Shown: positions 9,877-19,432, counted from the first letter of the stretch. The stretch: 64,000 bases of DNA from Candidatus Planktophila lacus (GCF_002287925.1 NZ_CP016769.1:1302001-1366000), one strand, 5' to 3'. Program-made: numbers and translations. The notes: generated by a model from the letters alone, not told the origin.

Positions 9877-10630
9877 GGTTTACAACTAAATCTTTATGTG
9901 GTTTCACGCTATGAACTCTAACTGCCCAAATACTTTTATCAAGTAAAGATTTGGTGAGCGCTATCGTCGCTTCTTCACGCTCATCAGGAGTGCTGCCCCC
10001 AAGGAAACGTTTGCGCGATCCTCCAATTAGCACTGGATATCCAAGTTCAGTGAATTCACCTATGCGATTTAAGATCTCCCAGTTATGTTCGGCCTCTTTA
10101 GAAAAACCTAAGCCTGGATCAATTATCAAGTTATTGCGGGCAATTCCAGCCTTTAACGCTAGATCGATCTGCAACTGCATTTCTGCAATTACTTCACTTA
10201 CTACATCGCCGTATGTCGCAAGCGAATTCATATCTTTGGAATGACTGCGCCAATGCATCAAAACATATGGGCAACCCATTTCGGCAACGCTTTCATGCAT
10301 CAGGTCATCAGCAAGCCCGCCACTTACATCGTTGACGATGCTTGCACCTGCTTCAATTGCTAGCGCTGCTGTTTCGGCGCGCATTGTGTCGATACTTATG
10401 GGAACTCCGGTTTGCGAAAGTTTTTTTATAACTGGCAAGACTCGAGATTGTTCTTCTGCGGCGGATACCCGATCCGCACCCGGCCGAGTTGATTCGCCGC
10501 CAATATCGATTATGTCTACGCCTTCGGCGATCATCTCTAAACCGCGAGCAACCGCCTTTTCGTAAGTGTCATGCTTGCCGCCATCTGCAAATGAATCAGG
10601 TGTGACATTTAAAATGCCCATGATCTTCAT
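9869..10630 (-). CDS. folP: Dihydropteroate synthase
   Basis: This 253-residue TIM-barrel enzyme, the sulfonamide target, condenses hydroxymethyl-dihydropterin pyrophosphate with p-aminobenzoate. GILNVTPDSFADGG (about 5-18), DIGGESTRPGA (about 41-51), SIDTMRAE, NDVSGG, DPGLGFSKEAEHN and GGSRKRFLG are the conserved loops in the right order. It lies 26 bases after folE, across a short triplicated 11-12-base repeat. Confidence 0.95.
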   Translation of the reverse strand: MKIMGILNVTPDSFADGGKHDTYEKAVARGLEMIAEGVDIIDIGGESTRPGADRVSAAEEQSRVLPVIKKLSQTGVPISIDTMRAETAALAIEAGASIVNDVSGGLADDLMHESVAEMGCPYVLMHWRSHSKDMNSLATYGDVVSEVIAEMQLQIDLALKAGIARNNLIIDPGLGFSKEAEHNWEILNRIGEFTELGYPVLIGGSRKRFLGGSTPDEREEATIALTKSLLDKSIWAVRVHSVKPHKDLVVNHG

Positions 10631-10640
10631 GATTTATGGA

Positions 10641-10675
10641 TTGGTTAATCGGTTGGTTATCGGTTGGTGATCAGG
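10641..10675. repeat. Triplicated 11-12-base direct repeat at the folE/folP junction
   Basis: Three near-identical units (TTGGTTAATCGG, TTGGTTATCGG and TTGGTGATCAGG on the plus strand) run head to tail across the folE stop codon and the folE-folP gap. They may be slippage products or a binding site. Their function is unknown. Confidence 0.5.
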
Positions 10676-11268
10676 CTGATCGCTTCAGCTCGTGTTGCTG
10701 GATCGCGCAGAACACCACGTACCGCGCTTGTGGTTGTGCGCGCTTGTGATTTGCGAACCCCACGCATCGACATACATAAATGTTCGCAATCAATAATGAC
10801 AATCACGCCCATCGGATCGAGAATCTTCACCATCGCATCAGCAATCTGAGTTGTTAAACGCTCTTGCACCTGTGGGCGACGGGCAAATAAATCAACTAGG
10901 CGAGCAACCTTTGAAAGTCCGGTGATCTTGCCGCGTGGGATATATCCAACATGTGCGACTCCGTGGAATGGAGTTAAGTGGTGTTCGCAATGTGAAAATA
11001 CTTCGATATCGCGAATGATTACCAACTCTTCATGGCCGATATCAAAGGTAGTTGTTAATACCTCTTCTGGCGCCTTCCATAGTCCTTCAAAGTTCTCTTT
11101 AAAGGCGCGGGCAACGCGCGCTGGAGTCTCTTTTAAACCTTCGCGATCTGGATCTTCACCGAGAGCTAGAAGAAGTTCGCGAACTGCAGCAGTTGCGCGC
11201 GCTTCATCGTATGGGTGCAGAGCGCGCCCATCTTCAGGTCCCATTGAAACCGGAGTTACATCGTTCAC
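10657..11268 (-). CDS. folE: GTP cyclohydrolase I
   Basis: The 203-residue enzyme converts GTP to dihydroneopterin triphosphate, the first step of folate synthesis. The zinc and active-site motifs are present: [21 protein letters not shown] (about 91-111), [23 protein letters not shown], and the final zinc ligand in [10 protein letters not shown]. The start is a GTG that overlaps the ftsH stop as GTGA, so translation is coupled to ftsH. This ftsH-folE order is a known actinobacterial arrangement. Confidence 0.97.
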   Translation of the reverse strand: MNDVTPVSMGPEDGRALHPYDEARATAAVRELLLALGEDPDREGLKETPARVARAFKENFEGLWKAPEEVLTTTFDIGHEELVIIRDIEVFSHCEHHLTPFHGVAHVGYIPRGKITGLSKVARLVDLFARRPQVQERLTTQIADAMVKILDPMGVIVIIDCEHLCMSMRGVRKSQARTTTSAVRGVLRDPATRAEAISLITNR

Positions 11269-13343
11269 TCTTGATCGGAATCTTTCTTTGCGCTCTTGCG
11301 AACTCGTGAAGGTTTCTTTTCAGATTCTGGTTCGATGACAATACGTTCTGGAACATCAACCGGTGGTTGCTGTGAAGGAATACGCGTTGCTGAACCTGTC
11401 CAGGCCGGACGGCGTGGCCAAGAGTTAACTTTCTTAAAGATCTTTGCAATTTCTTCTTTATTGAGAGTCTCTTTCTCAAGAAGCTGCAGCACCATCGCAT
11501 CTAAAGTCACGCGGTTTTCAACCAAGATATCAAAGGCTTCTTGGTGCGCATTTTCAATAAATTTACGGATCTCAGCATCAACGGTTGCCGCAACGTTTTC
11601 AGAGTAATCACGTTGGTGACCATAATCGCGACCCATAAATGGTTCTGATGCATCTGCGCCGAGCTTGATGGCACCAATAGTTTCGGTCATTCCGTATTGC
11701 GTAACCATAGCGCGGGCTAGTGCGGTTGCCTTTTCAATATCATTTGATGCGCCAGTTGATGGGTCATGGAAGATTAACTCTTCAGCAGCACGTCCTCCGA
11801 GTGAGTAAGCAAGTTGATCTAACAACTGATTACGAGTTGTTGAGTACTTGTCATCATCTGGCAGAACCATTGTGTAACCAAGTGCGCGACCGCGCGGCAT
11901 GATCGTAATCTTGTGAACTGGATCAGTATGTGGAAGTGCATGCGCAACAAGTGCGTGGCCAGCTTCGTGATAAGCGGTAACGCGACGTTCATCATCAGAC
12001 ATAATCCTTGATTTACGCTGCGGACCAGCCATTACGCGATCAATTGCTTCATCGATCTGGCTATTTGAAATTACCTTCTTCTCCTCGCGTGCGGCAAGAA
12101 GCGCAGCTTCGTTAAGAACGTTTGCTAGATCTGCACCAGTAAATCCTGGAGTACGACGTGCATAAGTAATTAGATCTACTTCATCTGAAAGTGGTTTGGT
12201 CTTGGCATGCACTTTGAGAATTTCTTCGCGACCCTTTAGATCTGGGCGATCAACTGCGATCTGGCGATCGAAACGACCTGGACGCAATAGCGCAGGATCA
12301 AGTACATCTGGGCGGTTAGTTGCTGCGATCAAGATAACTTGACCACCAGTTTCAAATCCATCCATCTCGACAAGAAGTTGGTTAAGAGTTTGTTCGCGTT
12401 CGTCGTGACCGCCACCCATACCGGCGCCGCGCTGGCGACCAACTGCATCAATTTCATCTACGAAGACAATTGCGGGTGCATTGGTCTTTGCCTGCGCAAA
12501 TAAATCGCGAACTCGCGCTGCACCAACACCAACGAACATTTCAACAAAATCTGAACCAGAGATTGAATAGAAAGGAACTTGCGCTTCTCCTGCTACTGCG
12601 CGAGCAAGAAGTGTCTTACCGGTTCCGGGAGGGCCGTAGAGAAGGACGCCTTTAGGAATCTTCGCGCCAAGGAGTGCGTACTTAGGTGGGTTAGCGAGAA
12701 AGTCTTTTATCTCTTCTAGTTCAGCGATCGCTTCATCAGCGCCAGCTACATCGGCGAAGGTATTTTGTGGAACATCGTTATCTTGTAATTTGGCGCGAGA
12801 TTTTCCAAATGAGAAGACGCGATTTCCACCTTGCGCGCGGCTCATCAAGAAGAAGAACAGGAAGCCAATTAAGAGAATTGGGAATATTGAGAATAGAAAA
12901 GAAAGAAATAGCGATTGTGATGGAACTTCAACGGTCCAGCCTTTTACAGGAGAGTTCGCGCTTAAAGCATCGATAAGCGTTGGCTCTTGGCGGGCAATAT
13001 ATGAAGCTTCGACTTTGCTATCGCCTTTGATTAATACACCTGGCTTTAGGATCAAACGAATCTTTTGTGATCGATCAACCAAGACCGCAGATTCAACTTC
13101 GGATTGTGAAATTGCAGCGAGTGCGCGTGAAGTATCGATTTGGGTATAACGATTACCGGCGCCGGTAACTTGTCCGAAGATGGTGACGGCCAAGATCGCT
13201 GCGACTATCCAGAAGAGTGGACCGCGAAAAATCTTTCCAGCGCGGGAAGTCGGCGCCTTCTTGGGGGTCTTCTTATCGCTCTTTGGCGCTGTAGAACTTT
13301 TCTTCTTCAGCAAATTCTTGCCAGCAATTTTCTTCTTTTCCAT
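11265..13343 (-). CDS. ftsH: ATP-dependent zinc metalloprotease FtsH
   Basis: This 692-residue membrane-anchored AAA+ protease degrades membrane and short-lived cytoplasmic proteins. A lysine-rich N-terminus precedes the first membrane segment (about 43-62), then an extracytoplasmic loop, then a second segment (about 145-168, very rich in Phe and Leu). The AAA module has Walker A GPPGTGKT, Walker B VFVDEIDA and the SRH arginines ([20 protein letters not shown]). The zinc site is HEAGH in the protease domain. The last ~50 residues are charged and variable. It follows hpt by 17 bases. Confidence 0.97.
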   Translation of the reverse strand: MEKKKIAGKNLLKKKSSTAPKSDKKTPKKAPTSRAGKIFRGPLFWIVAAILAVTIFGQVTGAGNRYTQIDTSRALAAISQSEVESAVLVDRSQKIRLILKPGVLIKGDSKVEASYIARQEPTLIDALSANSPVKGWTVEVPSQSLFLSFLFSIFPILLIGFLFFFLMSRAQGGNRVFSFGKSRAKLQDNDVPQNTFADVAGADEAIAELEEIKDFLANPPKYALLGAKIPKGVLLYGPPGTGKTLLARAVAGEAQVPFYSISGSDFVEMFVGVGAARVRDLFAQAKTNAPAIVFVDEIDAVGRQRGAGMGGGHDEREQTLNQLLVEMDGFETGGQVILIAATNRPDVLDPALLRPGRFDRQIAVDRPDLKGREEILKVHAKTKPLSDEVDLITYARRTPGFTGADLANVLNEAALLAAREEKKVISNSQIDEAIDRVMAGPQRKSRIMSDDERRVTAYHEAGHALVAHALPHTDPVHKITIMPRGRALGYTMVLPDDDKYSTTRNQLLDQLAYSLGGRAAEELIFHDPSTGASNDIEKATALARAMVTQYGMTETIGAIKLGADASEPFMGRDYGHQRDYSENVAATVDAEIRKFIENAHQEAFDILVENRVTLDAMVLQLLEKETLNKEEIAKIFKKVNSWPRRPAWTGSATRIPSQQPPVDVPERIVIEPESEKKPSRVRKSAKKDSDQE

Positions 13344-13360
13344 TAGCGAGAGCGCCGTCC

Positions 13361-13912
13361 CTACGAATACATGTGCTTTGCGAGCACACCGATAAAGGAG
13401 AGGTTGCGATACTTCTCGTCAAAATCAAGTCCATAGCCAACTACGAAATCTTTAGGAATATCAAAGCCGACGTATTTGCAATCAACTTCTACTTTCGCTG
13501 CCTCTGGTTTACGCAGAATCGCGAGAATTTCAACACTGGCTGCGCCTCGTGACATTAGGTTTGCGCGAAGCCAAGAAAGCGTGAGACCAGAATCAACAAT
13601 GTCTTCAACGATCAAGATATTGCGGCCAGTGATATCGCGATCTAGATCTTTCAAGATACGAACAACGCCGCTGGACTTTGTGCCAGATCCATAGGAAGAA
13701 ACTGCCATCCAATCCATTTCAATATGGCGTTGCATCGCGCGAGTAAGATCTGCCATCGCCATGATTGCACCTTTAAGAACTCCTACAAGAAGTAAGTCGC
13801 GGTCTTTGTAATCTGCATCAACGCGTGCTGCAAGCTCCGCAACTTTTTCGCGAAGTTGATCTTCGGTAACGATTACGCGTTCTACATCTGTGCCGACTGC
13901 AGCTAGATCCAC
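13361..13912 (-). CDS. hpt: Hypoxanthine phosphoribosyltransferase
   Basis: This 183-residue purine-salvage enzyme converts hypoxanthine or guanine and PRPP to IMP or GMP. The PRPP-binding loop is ILIVEDIVDSGLTLSWL (about 99-115). LLLVGVLKGAIMAMADL precedes it, and VGYGLDFDEKYRNL lies near the C-terminus. The start is GTG with AAGGAG 8 bases upstream. The tilS-hpt-ftsH order is standard for actinobacteria. Confidence 0.96.
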   Translation of the reverse strand: MDLAAVGTDVERVIVTEDQLREKVAELAARVDADYKDRDLLLVGVLKGAIMAMADLTRAMQRHIEMDWMAVSSYGSGTKSSGVVRILKDLDRDITGRNILIVEDIVDSGLTLSWLRANLMSRGAASVEILAILRKPEAAKVEVDCKYVGFDIPKDFVVGYGLDFDEKYRNLSFIGVLAKHMYS

Positions 13913-13943
13913 TTAAGGACTCCTTCATGTGGTTATGAGGTGA

Positions 13944-14909
13944 TCAATTTGGACGGGCCAAGAGCGAAAGTCTGCCCGAAATCCGGGCAACCTTCACACC
14001 ACCCGGCAGGCTCGCCTCCCCTTGTCCGTGCCAAGAAGTGACCAGCGCCTCAACGGCAGCGAGGTGATCTGCGCTTATTGAGCCACCTGGAGCCCCTGCT
14101 GCATAGATCGCAGCCCTCAAAATCCGAGAACGGATCGCTCTGGGAAGTTCGGCAAGGGCTGCGCAATCTAGATCTTTGAGGTCAACTCGAGAGATAACTG
14201 CTTGCGCCATCTCATCTAAAGCATCAGCATCATCGCGCAAGATCGCTGCACTGCGGGAAAGCGCTGCAGCAATTCCTGGGCCGATCTCTGTTTCCATAAT
14301 TGGCAAAACTTTATTGCGCACTTTAACGCGCGTGAACTTTTCATTTTCATTATGTGGATCGTTCCAGGGTTTCAGATCTGCTTCGGTGCATGCAGCAACT
14401 GTTTGTTCACGAGTAAGGCTTAAAAGCGGTCGTGCGTACTTTCCATTAACAACTGCCATTCCGGAAAGTGAACGTGTGCCAGAACCGCGCGCTAACCCGA
14501 GTAAAACTGTTTCGGCCTGATCATCGCGAGTATGTCCCAAGAAAATTTGAGAAGCGCCAAATGCATGTGCAGCAGAATCAAGAGCGGCATATCGTGCAGC
14601 GCGCGCATCGGCTTCTAATCCGGATTTTTCGACAATATCTACTTTTTCAATTAATACTTCTTGATAACCCATATCTTTTAAAGTGCTTTGTACTTTTTTA
14701 GCTTGATCTGCCGAACCGCTTTGTAATTGATGATCAACGGTTACGCCAATTAAGGTGATTGCTAAAGCTGGCGCTTCTTTAATAAGGGCATAAGCAAGCG
14801 CAAGTGAATCTGCACCACCGGAAACCGCGACTAGCGCACAATCACCAGCGGTTAGGTTTTCTAAAAATGGTCGGACAGCGTTTCGTAGGTCAACGAGCGC
14901 GCTGGTCAT
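13944..14909 (-). CDS. tilS: tRNA(Ile)-lysidine synthase
   Basis: The 321-residue protein attaches lysine to C34 of tRNA-Ile(CAU), which lets it read AUA codons. The PP-loop ATPase motif AVSGGADSLALAYAL lies near residue 28, with GHTRDDQAETVLLGLARGSGTRSLSGM downstream, typical of TilS. It is shorter than E. coli TilS because it lacks the long C-terminal domains, as in other actinobacteria. A -10-like TAGAGT sits exactly 6 bases before the ATG, which suggests a leaderless mRNA. Confidence 0.94.
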   Translation of the reverse strand: MTSALVDLRNAVRPFLENLTAGDCALVAVSGGADSLALAYALIKEAPALAITLIGVTVDHQLQSGSADQAKKVQSTLKDMGYQEVLIEKVDIVEKSGLEADARAARYAALDSAAHAFGASQIFLGHTRDDQAETVLLGLARGSGTRSLSGMAVVNGKYARPLLSLTREQTVAACTEADLKPWNDPHNENEKFTRVKVRNKVLPIMETEIGPGIAAALSRSAAILRDDADALDEMAQAVISRVDLKDLDCAALAELPRAIRSRILRAAIYAAGAPGGSISADHLAAVEALVTSWHGQGEASLPGGVKVARISGRLSLLARPN

Positions 14910-14915
14910 GCGCTA

Positions 14916-14921
14916 ACTCTA
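14916..14921 (-). promoter_or_regulatory. Leaderless -10 of tilS
   Basis: TAGAGT on the minus strand, six bases before the tilS ATG and overlapping the stop codon of the upstream NlpC/P60 gene. The hexamer and spacing match those before the SpoU gene at 24797. Confidence 0.5.
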
Positions 14922-16124
14922 GACCCGACCACCAAATGGCATAAGTCCTTTAATGCTGTAGATATTCGAGTAGAGCAGGCCTTTCCCCTTTGAATTGGCC
15001 TCCCACATCATTCCGTTACCAGCATAAATAGTGATGTGGTGGATCGATGAAATTGTTCCTTTATATGAATAGAACAATAGATCGCCTGGAACAAGTTCAT
15101 TTAAAGAGACATGTTTGGTATATCCCGCATAAAGCGCTGAGTTTAGGCGATCCCAATTTGGCCAACCGAGTCCTGCCGCTTTATATGCGGCGTAAACCAA
15201 GCCAGAACAATCAAATGAGTTTGGTCCTTCTGAACCCCAAATGTATGGCTTGCGCGCTAAAACTTGCTTCTTTGCGAAAGCGACCGCAACTGCGCGTTGT
15301 TCTTCAGTTGTGCGGATTGTTGAACGTCCCTTAAACCCGGTATCTGCCCAAACCTTTTTCTGGCCCGCAGTATTAGCCGCGGTATTAGCAAGGCTTTCTT
15401 CAAGGAGTGCAAGTGCGCGTTGCTGTTCTAGCGTAATTCGGACTCGCTTTGCGCTGGCAAGTTCGCGCGCTAACTTATCCTGAATCGCTTGCAACTTATC
15501 TACTTCTTTTTGTTGTAGCGCTTTTGCATCATCTGCAACTTTTTTAGCCCCCGCAACTTTTGCAGTTGCGGTTTCTTGCACAACCTTTGCCGCATCGGCC
15601 TTTACCTTTGCCTCGCGCGCCACAATTTCCGCAGCTTTGTAGCGATCAAGCGCCATTGTGTTCTGTACGCCCAACTTATCTAAAGTTGAAATCTGATCAA
15701 TTAAATCTTGTGGGCCGTTAGCGCTAAGTAGTGGTTCGATATCTGTCATCGATCCACCCATAATGTATGCATTCGCTGCTAGTTTTCCGATTACACGATG
15801 TGCTTGTGCAACTGCCTCTTGTGTCTCGCGAGCATATTCCGCGGCAGCTACCGCAGCAGCAGTTGCTACAGCGAGTTCACGCTTTGCCTTTACATATAAC
15901 GCCTGTGCTGCATTTGCTTTGGCGGTTAAGGTTCGAAGAGTTTGATTGGCTGCTGCTAATTTCTTCGCGGCTACATCGGCGGCTTTTTTCTTCGCGGCTT
16001 CAGCTTTCTTCGCCGCCTCAATCTGCGCCAGAGTTGGTTTCGGAGTTGCTGCGATGGCAGGAGTAATCGGTAGCGCGAGCCCAAAAATCAAGGCTAGCGC
16101 TAGCGCTTTTCTGCGATGCAACAC
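14919..16124 (-). CDS. Secreted NlpC/P60 peptidoglycan endopeptidase with coiled-coil N-terminus
   Basis: Probably a cell-wall hydrolase of the RipA/RipC type that cuts stem peptides during growth or division. The N-terminus is a signal peptide (basic HRRK, then a hydrophobic core ending in AIAA). Next comes a long Ala/Lys-rich coiled coil (about 30-270). The C-terminal NlpC/P60 domain has the catalytic Cys in SFDCSGLVYAAYK, with the catalytic His in the HHITIYAG stretch. I prefer the GTG at 16124 (401 residues), which puts the signal peptide at the very start and has a G-rich sequence upstream. A TTG at 16163 is also possible. A -10-like TATTCT is seen at 16149-16154. Confidence 0.9.
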   Translation of the reverse strand: MLHRRKALALALIFGLALPITPAIAATPKPTLAQIEAAKKAEAAKKKAADVAAKKLAAANQTLRTLTAKANAAQALYVKAKRELAVATAAAVAAAEYARETQEAVAQAHRVIGKLAANAYIMGGSMTDIEPLLSANGPQDLIDQISTLDKLGVQNTMALDRYKAAEIVAREAKVKADAAKVVQETATAKVAGAKKVADDAKALQQKEVDKLQAIQDKLARELASAKRVRITLEQQRALALLEESLANTAANTAGQKKVWADTGFKGRSTIRTTEEQRAVAVAFAKKQVLARKPYIWGSEGPNSFDCSGLVYAAYKAAGLGWPNWDRLNSALYAGYTKHVSLNELVPGDLLFYSYKGTISSIHHITIYAGNGMMWEANSKGKGLLYSNIYSIKGLMPFGGRV

Positions 16125-16197
16125 AAAACCCCCAAGTGTTAAGCCCCCAGAATAAGTGAGCAACCTGTGGAACTCCGTTAAAAGGTGGTGAGTGTCG

Positions 16198-17001
16198 CTA
16201 GTTGGCTACATCTCGTTTTGTGAATAGAACGGTTGCGATAACCAATGCGATTCCCACGTAAATCCCAGAAAGCGAAAGTGCATGGGTATAACTAATTGTC
16301 TCGGTTCCACCGGCAGCAACTGTTGCCAACTGACTTCCGGGCAACCATTCCAAAGTGCTGGATTTAACTGCGCCCACAATATTTTCTACAATCAATAGCC
16401 ACAGTACGCCAAGTGAAATTGAGCTAATTGGTGAGCGGAAGAGAATTCCCAGAACCATGCCGATGATTCCAAAGCCTAAGATCGAGATGAATACATTTAG
16501 CAGTGTTTTCGCTATTTCGATACGTCCATCGCTATTGAACCAAAGCGTGGTGCTGACATCTTTACTTCCGGCGAGAATGTAAGAGAGACCGATTGAAATT
16601 ACAGCTCCGACCAAAGTCATAATGACTGCAAAGGCTTTCATCGATGCCAATTTGCCGATCAATAAGCGGATACGGCCAGGTTGGCGCACCAAAAGATTGC
16701 GCAGCGTTCCGAGTGAGTATTCCTGAGCGGTTTGGGCCGCAAATACACAGAGTGCGATGATTCCGAGCAGGTTGCCAATACTCGTAAATGCTTGTGTAGA
16801 ACCACTTGGTAAGGCGAGCATTTCGCGGGTAATTCTTACACCGCGATCGCCATTGCCTTGTGGGGAATCGATAAGTAAGAAGAGAAGTGAAGAAACCAAG
16901 ACGCTAAAGAATGCAACTGCTCCCATTGTGCCCAGTAGCAAGGTAGGACGTCGTAATTTGCGCCATTCGGCAAAGAAGATTCTCGTTAGGCTGCGGATCA
17001 T
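16198..17001 (-). CDS. ABC-2 type transporter permease (intact copy)
   Basis: This 267-residue integral membrane protein has about six predicted segments (near 20-43, 74-94, 117-140, 170-193, 200-220 and 241-262). It has the layout of ABC-2 permeases that pair with drug or lipid exporter ATPases. The stretch AQEYSLGTLRNLLVRQPGR after the second segment is the typical cytoplasmic coupling helix region. The ATG overlaps the stop of the ATPase gene (16998-17906) by four bases, so both are one operon. Its first ~178 codons also occur at 17964-18503 in a tandem duplication. The substrate is unknown. Confidence 0.88.
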   Translation of the reverse strand: MIRSLTRIFFAEWRKLRRPTLLLGTMGAVAFFSVLVSSLLFLLIDSPQGNGDRGVRITREMLALPSGSTQAFTSIGNLLGIIALCVFAAQTAQEYSLGTLRNLLVRQPGRIRLLIGKLASMKAFAVIMTLVGAVISIGLSYILAGSKDVSTTLWFNSDGRIEIAKTLLNVFISILGFGIIGMVLGILFRSPISSISLGVLWLLIVENIVGAVKSSTLEWLPGSQLATVAAGGTETISYTHALSLSGIYVGIALVIATVLFTKRDVAN

Positions 17002-17906
17002 TTCTGATCTCCTGTCATTTCAAAGAATGTCTCTTCTAGGTTGGGTAGTTGTGGTGAAAGCTGGGTAAGTAATATTCCGGCCTCAAACGCCAACTTATTT
17101 AGAACTCCCGCCCATTCTGCAGGTCCTTCAATATGTGCAACTCCATCGCGAATATGTGCTTTATGCCCAGCGCCTTCGGCAAGAGAAATAATTTTTTCTA
17201 AATCGCTTAACTTTTCAGTCTTAACCAGCATAAATGGTTGCTGCGCATCGAAAAGGTCTTGCATTGCGCCTGCAAAAACTACTTCTCCCTTTCGCAACAT
17301 AACCAAATACTCGCTAATGATTTCTAACTCTGAAAGTAAATGTGATGAAACAAATACTGTTGTACCGCCATCTGCCAGCGAACGAAGAAGTTGGCGAATC
17401 TCTTGAATTCCTTCAGGATCTAATCCATTAGTTGGTTCATCTAAAATCAAAAGCTTTGGATTTGGCAGAAGTGCAGCTGCGATACCCAAGCGCTGTTTCA
17501 TACCAAGTGAGTAAGTTTTGTACTTTGATTTTCCGCGATCAGCGAGCCCTACTTGTGCGAGTAATTGATCTACACGTTCAAGGGGAAAGCCTCCAAGGGT
17601 TGCTAGAACTTTTAGATTCTCAGCGCCAGATAGAGCTGGATAGAAAGCAGGGCCTTCGATCATCGCCCCTACTTGAGAGAGATATTTCTCTGGAGATGTA
17701 ATGGGCTCACCCAAGATGCGCCCAGTGCCACCGCTAGGTGAGATTAGTCCGAGCAACATGCGGATCGTCGTTGTCTTGCCAGCGCCATTTGGGCCAACAA
17801 ATCCGCAGATCGTTCCGGCTGGTACCTGAAAATTGGTATGTGAAACGGCAAAGCCAGAGTCATATTTCTTACTTAAATCGCTAACGGATATCGCTAATTG
17901 AGGCAT
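16998..17906 (-). CDS. ABC transporter ATP-binding protein (copy 1)
   Basis: This 302-residue ATPase powers the ABC-2 permease downstream. Walker A is GPNGAGKTT (about 39-47), the signature is YSLGMKQRLGIAAAL (about 134-148), Walker B is LLILDEPTNGLDPEG (about 155-169) and the H-loop is VSSHLLSE. A C-terminal ~80-residue extension is typical of exporter ATPases of the NatA/BcrA kind. The protein is identical to the product at 18500-19408. A TATATT hexamer 6 bases before the ATG suggests a leaderless transcript. It is the first gene of the complete ATPase-permease pair. Confidence 0.93.
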   Translation of the reverse strand: MPQLAISVSDLSKKYDSGFAVSHTNFQVPAGTICGFVGPNGAGKTTTIRMLLGLISPSGGTGRILGEPITSPEKYLSQVGAMIEGPAFYPALSGAENLKVLATLGGFPLERVDQLLAQVGLADRGKSKYKTYSLGMKQRLGIAAALLPNPKLLILDEPTNGLDPEGIQEIRQLLRSLADGGTTVFVSSHLLSELEIISEYLVMLRKGEVVFAGAMQDLFDAQQPFMLVKTEKLSDLEKIISLAEGAGHKAHIRDGVAHIEGPAEWAGVLNKLAFEAGILLTQLSPQLPNLEETFFEMTGDQK

Positions 17907-17912
17907 GTACTC

Positions 17913-17918
17913 AATATA
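17913..17918 (-). promoter_or_regulatory. Leaderless -10 of ATPase copy 1
   Basis: TATATT on the minus strand with 6 bases to the ATG. It is an exact duplicate of the element at 19415-19420. Confidence 0.45.
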
Positions 17919-17930
17919 GCAATTGCACCT

Positions 17931-17936
17931 TAGAAT
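17931..17936 (+). promoter_or_regulatory. Orphan duplicate of the metZ promoter
   Basis: TAGAAT, followed 7 bases later by a GTG at 17944. It copies the metZ promoter at 19433-19438 but now faces the truncated permease fragment from its antisense side. Confidence 0.45.
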
Positions 17937-17943
17937 TCTCGGT

Positions 17944-18084
17944 GTGAGTAATGAGATCTGGGGTTACCAACCAAAGCCTAAGATCGAGATGAATACATTT
18001 AGCAGTGTTTTCGCTATTTCGATACGTCCATCGCTATTGAACCAAAGCGTGGTGCTGACATCTTTACTTCCGGCGAGAATGTAA
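17944..18084 (+). other. Chimeric 46-codon ORF made at the duplication junction
   Basis: It starts at the duplicated metZ GTG, keeps the first ten codons of metZ (start then SNEIWGYQP), crosses the CCAA junction and continues in the antisense of the permease fragment until a TAA at 18082-18084. It could be transcribed from the orphan promoter. It is an accidental product and a function is unlikely. Confidence 0.4.
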
Positions 18085-18503
18085 GAGAGACCGATTGAAA
18101 TTACAGCTCCGACCAAAGTCATAATGACTGCAAAGGCTTTCATCGATGCCAATTTGCCGATCAATAAGCGGATACGGCCAGGTTGGCGCACCAAAAGATT
18201 GCGCAGCGTTCCGAGTGAGTATTCCTGAGCGGTTTGGGCCGCAAATACACAGAGTGCGATGATTCCGAGCAGGTTGCCAATACTCGTAAATGCTTGTGTA
18301 GAACCACTTGGTAAGGCGAGCATTTCGCGGGTAATTCTTACACCGCGATCGCCATTGCCTTGTGGGGAATCGATAAGTAAGAAGAGAAGTGAAGAAACCA
18401 AGACGCTAAAGAATGCAACTGCTCCCATTGTGCCCAGTAGCAAGGTAGGACGTCGTAATTTGCGCCATTCGGCAAAGAAGATTCTCGTTAGGCTGCGGAT
18501 CAT
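17964..18503 (-). pseudogene. ABC-2 permease, truncated duplicate
   Basis: The first ~178 codons are identical to the permease at 16198-17001. The reading frame then crosses the duplication junction, adds one tryptophan codon and stops (179 residues in all). It keeps about three membrane segments and the start of the fourth and lacks the C-terminal third. It still overlaps the ATPase copy at 18500 by four bases. It is unlikely to form a working permease, but could be expressed as a stub. Confidence 0.85.
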
Positions 18504-19408
18504 TTCTGATCTCCTGTCATTTCAAAGAATGTCTCTTCTAGGTTGGGTAGTTGTGGTGAAAGCTGGGTAAGTAATATTCCGGCCTCAAACGCCAACTTAT
18601 TTAGAACTCCCGCCCATTCTGCAGGTCCTTCAATATGTGCAACTCCATCGCGAATATGTGCTTTATGCCCAGCGCCTTCGGCAAGAGAAATAATTTTTTC
18701 TAAATCGCTTAACTTTTCAGTCTTAACCAGCATAAATGGTTGCTGCGCATCGAAAAGGTCTTGCATTGCGCCTGCAAAAACTACTTCTCCCTTTCGCAAC
18801 ATAACCAAATACTCGCTAATGATTTCTAACTCTGAAAGTAAATGTGATGAAACAAATACTGTTGTACCGCCATCTGCCAGCGAACGAAGAAGTTGGCGAA
18901 TCTCTTGAATTCCTTCAGGATCTAATCCATTAGTTGGTTCATCTAAAATCAAAAGCTTTGGATTTGGCAGAAGTGCAGCTGCGATACCCAAGCGCTGTTT
19001 CATACCAAGTGAGTAAGTTTTGTACTTTGATTTTCCGCGATCAGCGAGCCCTACTTGTGCGAGTAATTGATCTACACGTTCAAGGGGAAAGCCTCCAAGG
19101 GTTGCTAGAACTTTTAGATTCTCAGCGCCAGATAGAGCTGGATAGAAAGCAGGGCCTTCGATCATCGCCCCTACTTGAGAGAGATATTTCTCTGGAGATG
19201 TAATGGGCTCACCCAAGATGCGCCCAGTGCCACCGCTAGGTGAGATTAGTCCGAGCAACATGCGGATCGTCGTTGTCTTGCCAGCGCCATTTGGGCCAAC
19301 AAATCCGCAGATCGTTCCGGCTGGTACCTGAAAATTGGTATGTGAAACGGCAAAGCCAGAGTCATATTTCTTACTTAAATCGCTAACGGATATCGCTAAT
19401 TGAGGCAT
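18500..19408 (-). CDS. ABC transporter ATP-binding protein (copy 2)
   Basis: This 302-residue ATPase has the same sequence as the product of 16998-17906, including Walker A GPNGAGKTT, the SLGMKQR signature and Walker B LLILDEPTNGLDP. It keeps its own promoter (TATATT, 6 bases before ATG). Its partner gene downstream is truncated, so any function would need the permease from copy 1. The duplication could raise the ATPase dose relative to permease. Confidence 0.92.
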   Translation of the reverse strand: MPQLAISVSDLSKKYDSGFAVSHTNFQVPAGTICGFVGPNGAGKTTTIRMLLGLISPSGGTGRILGEPITSPEKYLSQVGAMIEGPAFYPALSGAENLKVLATLGGFPLERVDQLLAQVGLADRGKSKYKTYSLGMKQRLGIAAALLPNPKLLILDEPTNGLDPEGIQEIRQLLRSLADGGTTVFVSSHLLSELEIISEYLVMLRKGEVVFAGAMQDLFDAQQPFMLVKTEKLSDLEKIISLAEGAGHKAHIRDGVAHIEGPAEWAGVLNKLAFEAGILLTQLSPQLPNLEETFFEMTGDQK

Positions 19409-19414
19409 GTACTC

Positions 19415-19420
19415 AATATA
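19415..19420 (-). promoter_or_regulatory. Leaderless -10 of ATPase copy 2
   Basis: TATATT on the minus strand ends 6 bases before the ATG at 19408. It is divergent from the metZ -10 at 19433-19438, with 12 bases between the two hexamers. Confidence 0.45.
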
Positions 19421-19432
19421 GCAATTGCACCT

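Larger units (their letters stand above)
16469..17970. repeat. Tandem duplication, copy 1 (1,502 bp)
   Basis: This copy is followed at once by copy 2 at a constant offset of 1,502 bases, with no difference that I could see. It carries the first part of the permease, the whole ATPase gene, its promoter, and the promoter plus first codons of metZ. A CCAA tetranucleotide is found at each boundary (16469, 17971 and 19473). Confidence 0.93.

Noticed and set aside
16125-16197. c-di-AMP (ydaO-type) riboswitch upstream of the NlpC/P60 gene
   Set aside because: The gap to the permease gene is about 70 bases, too short for this riboswitch.
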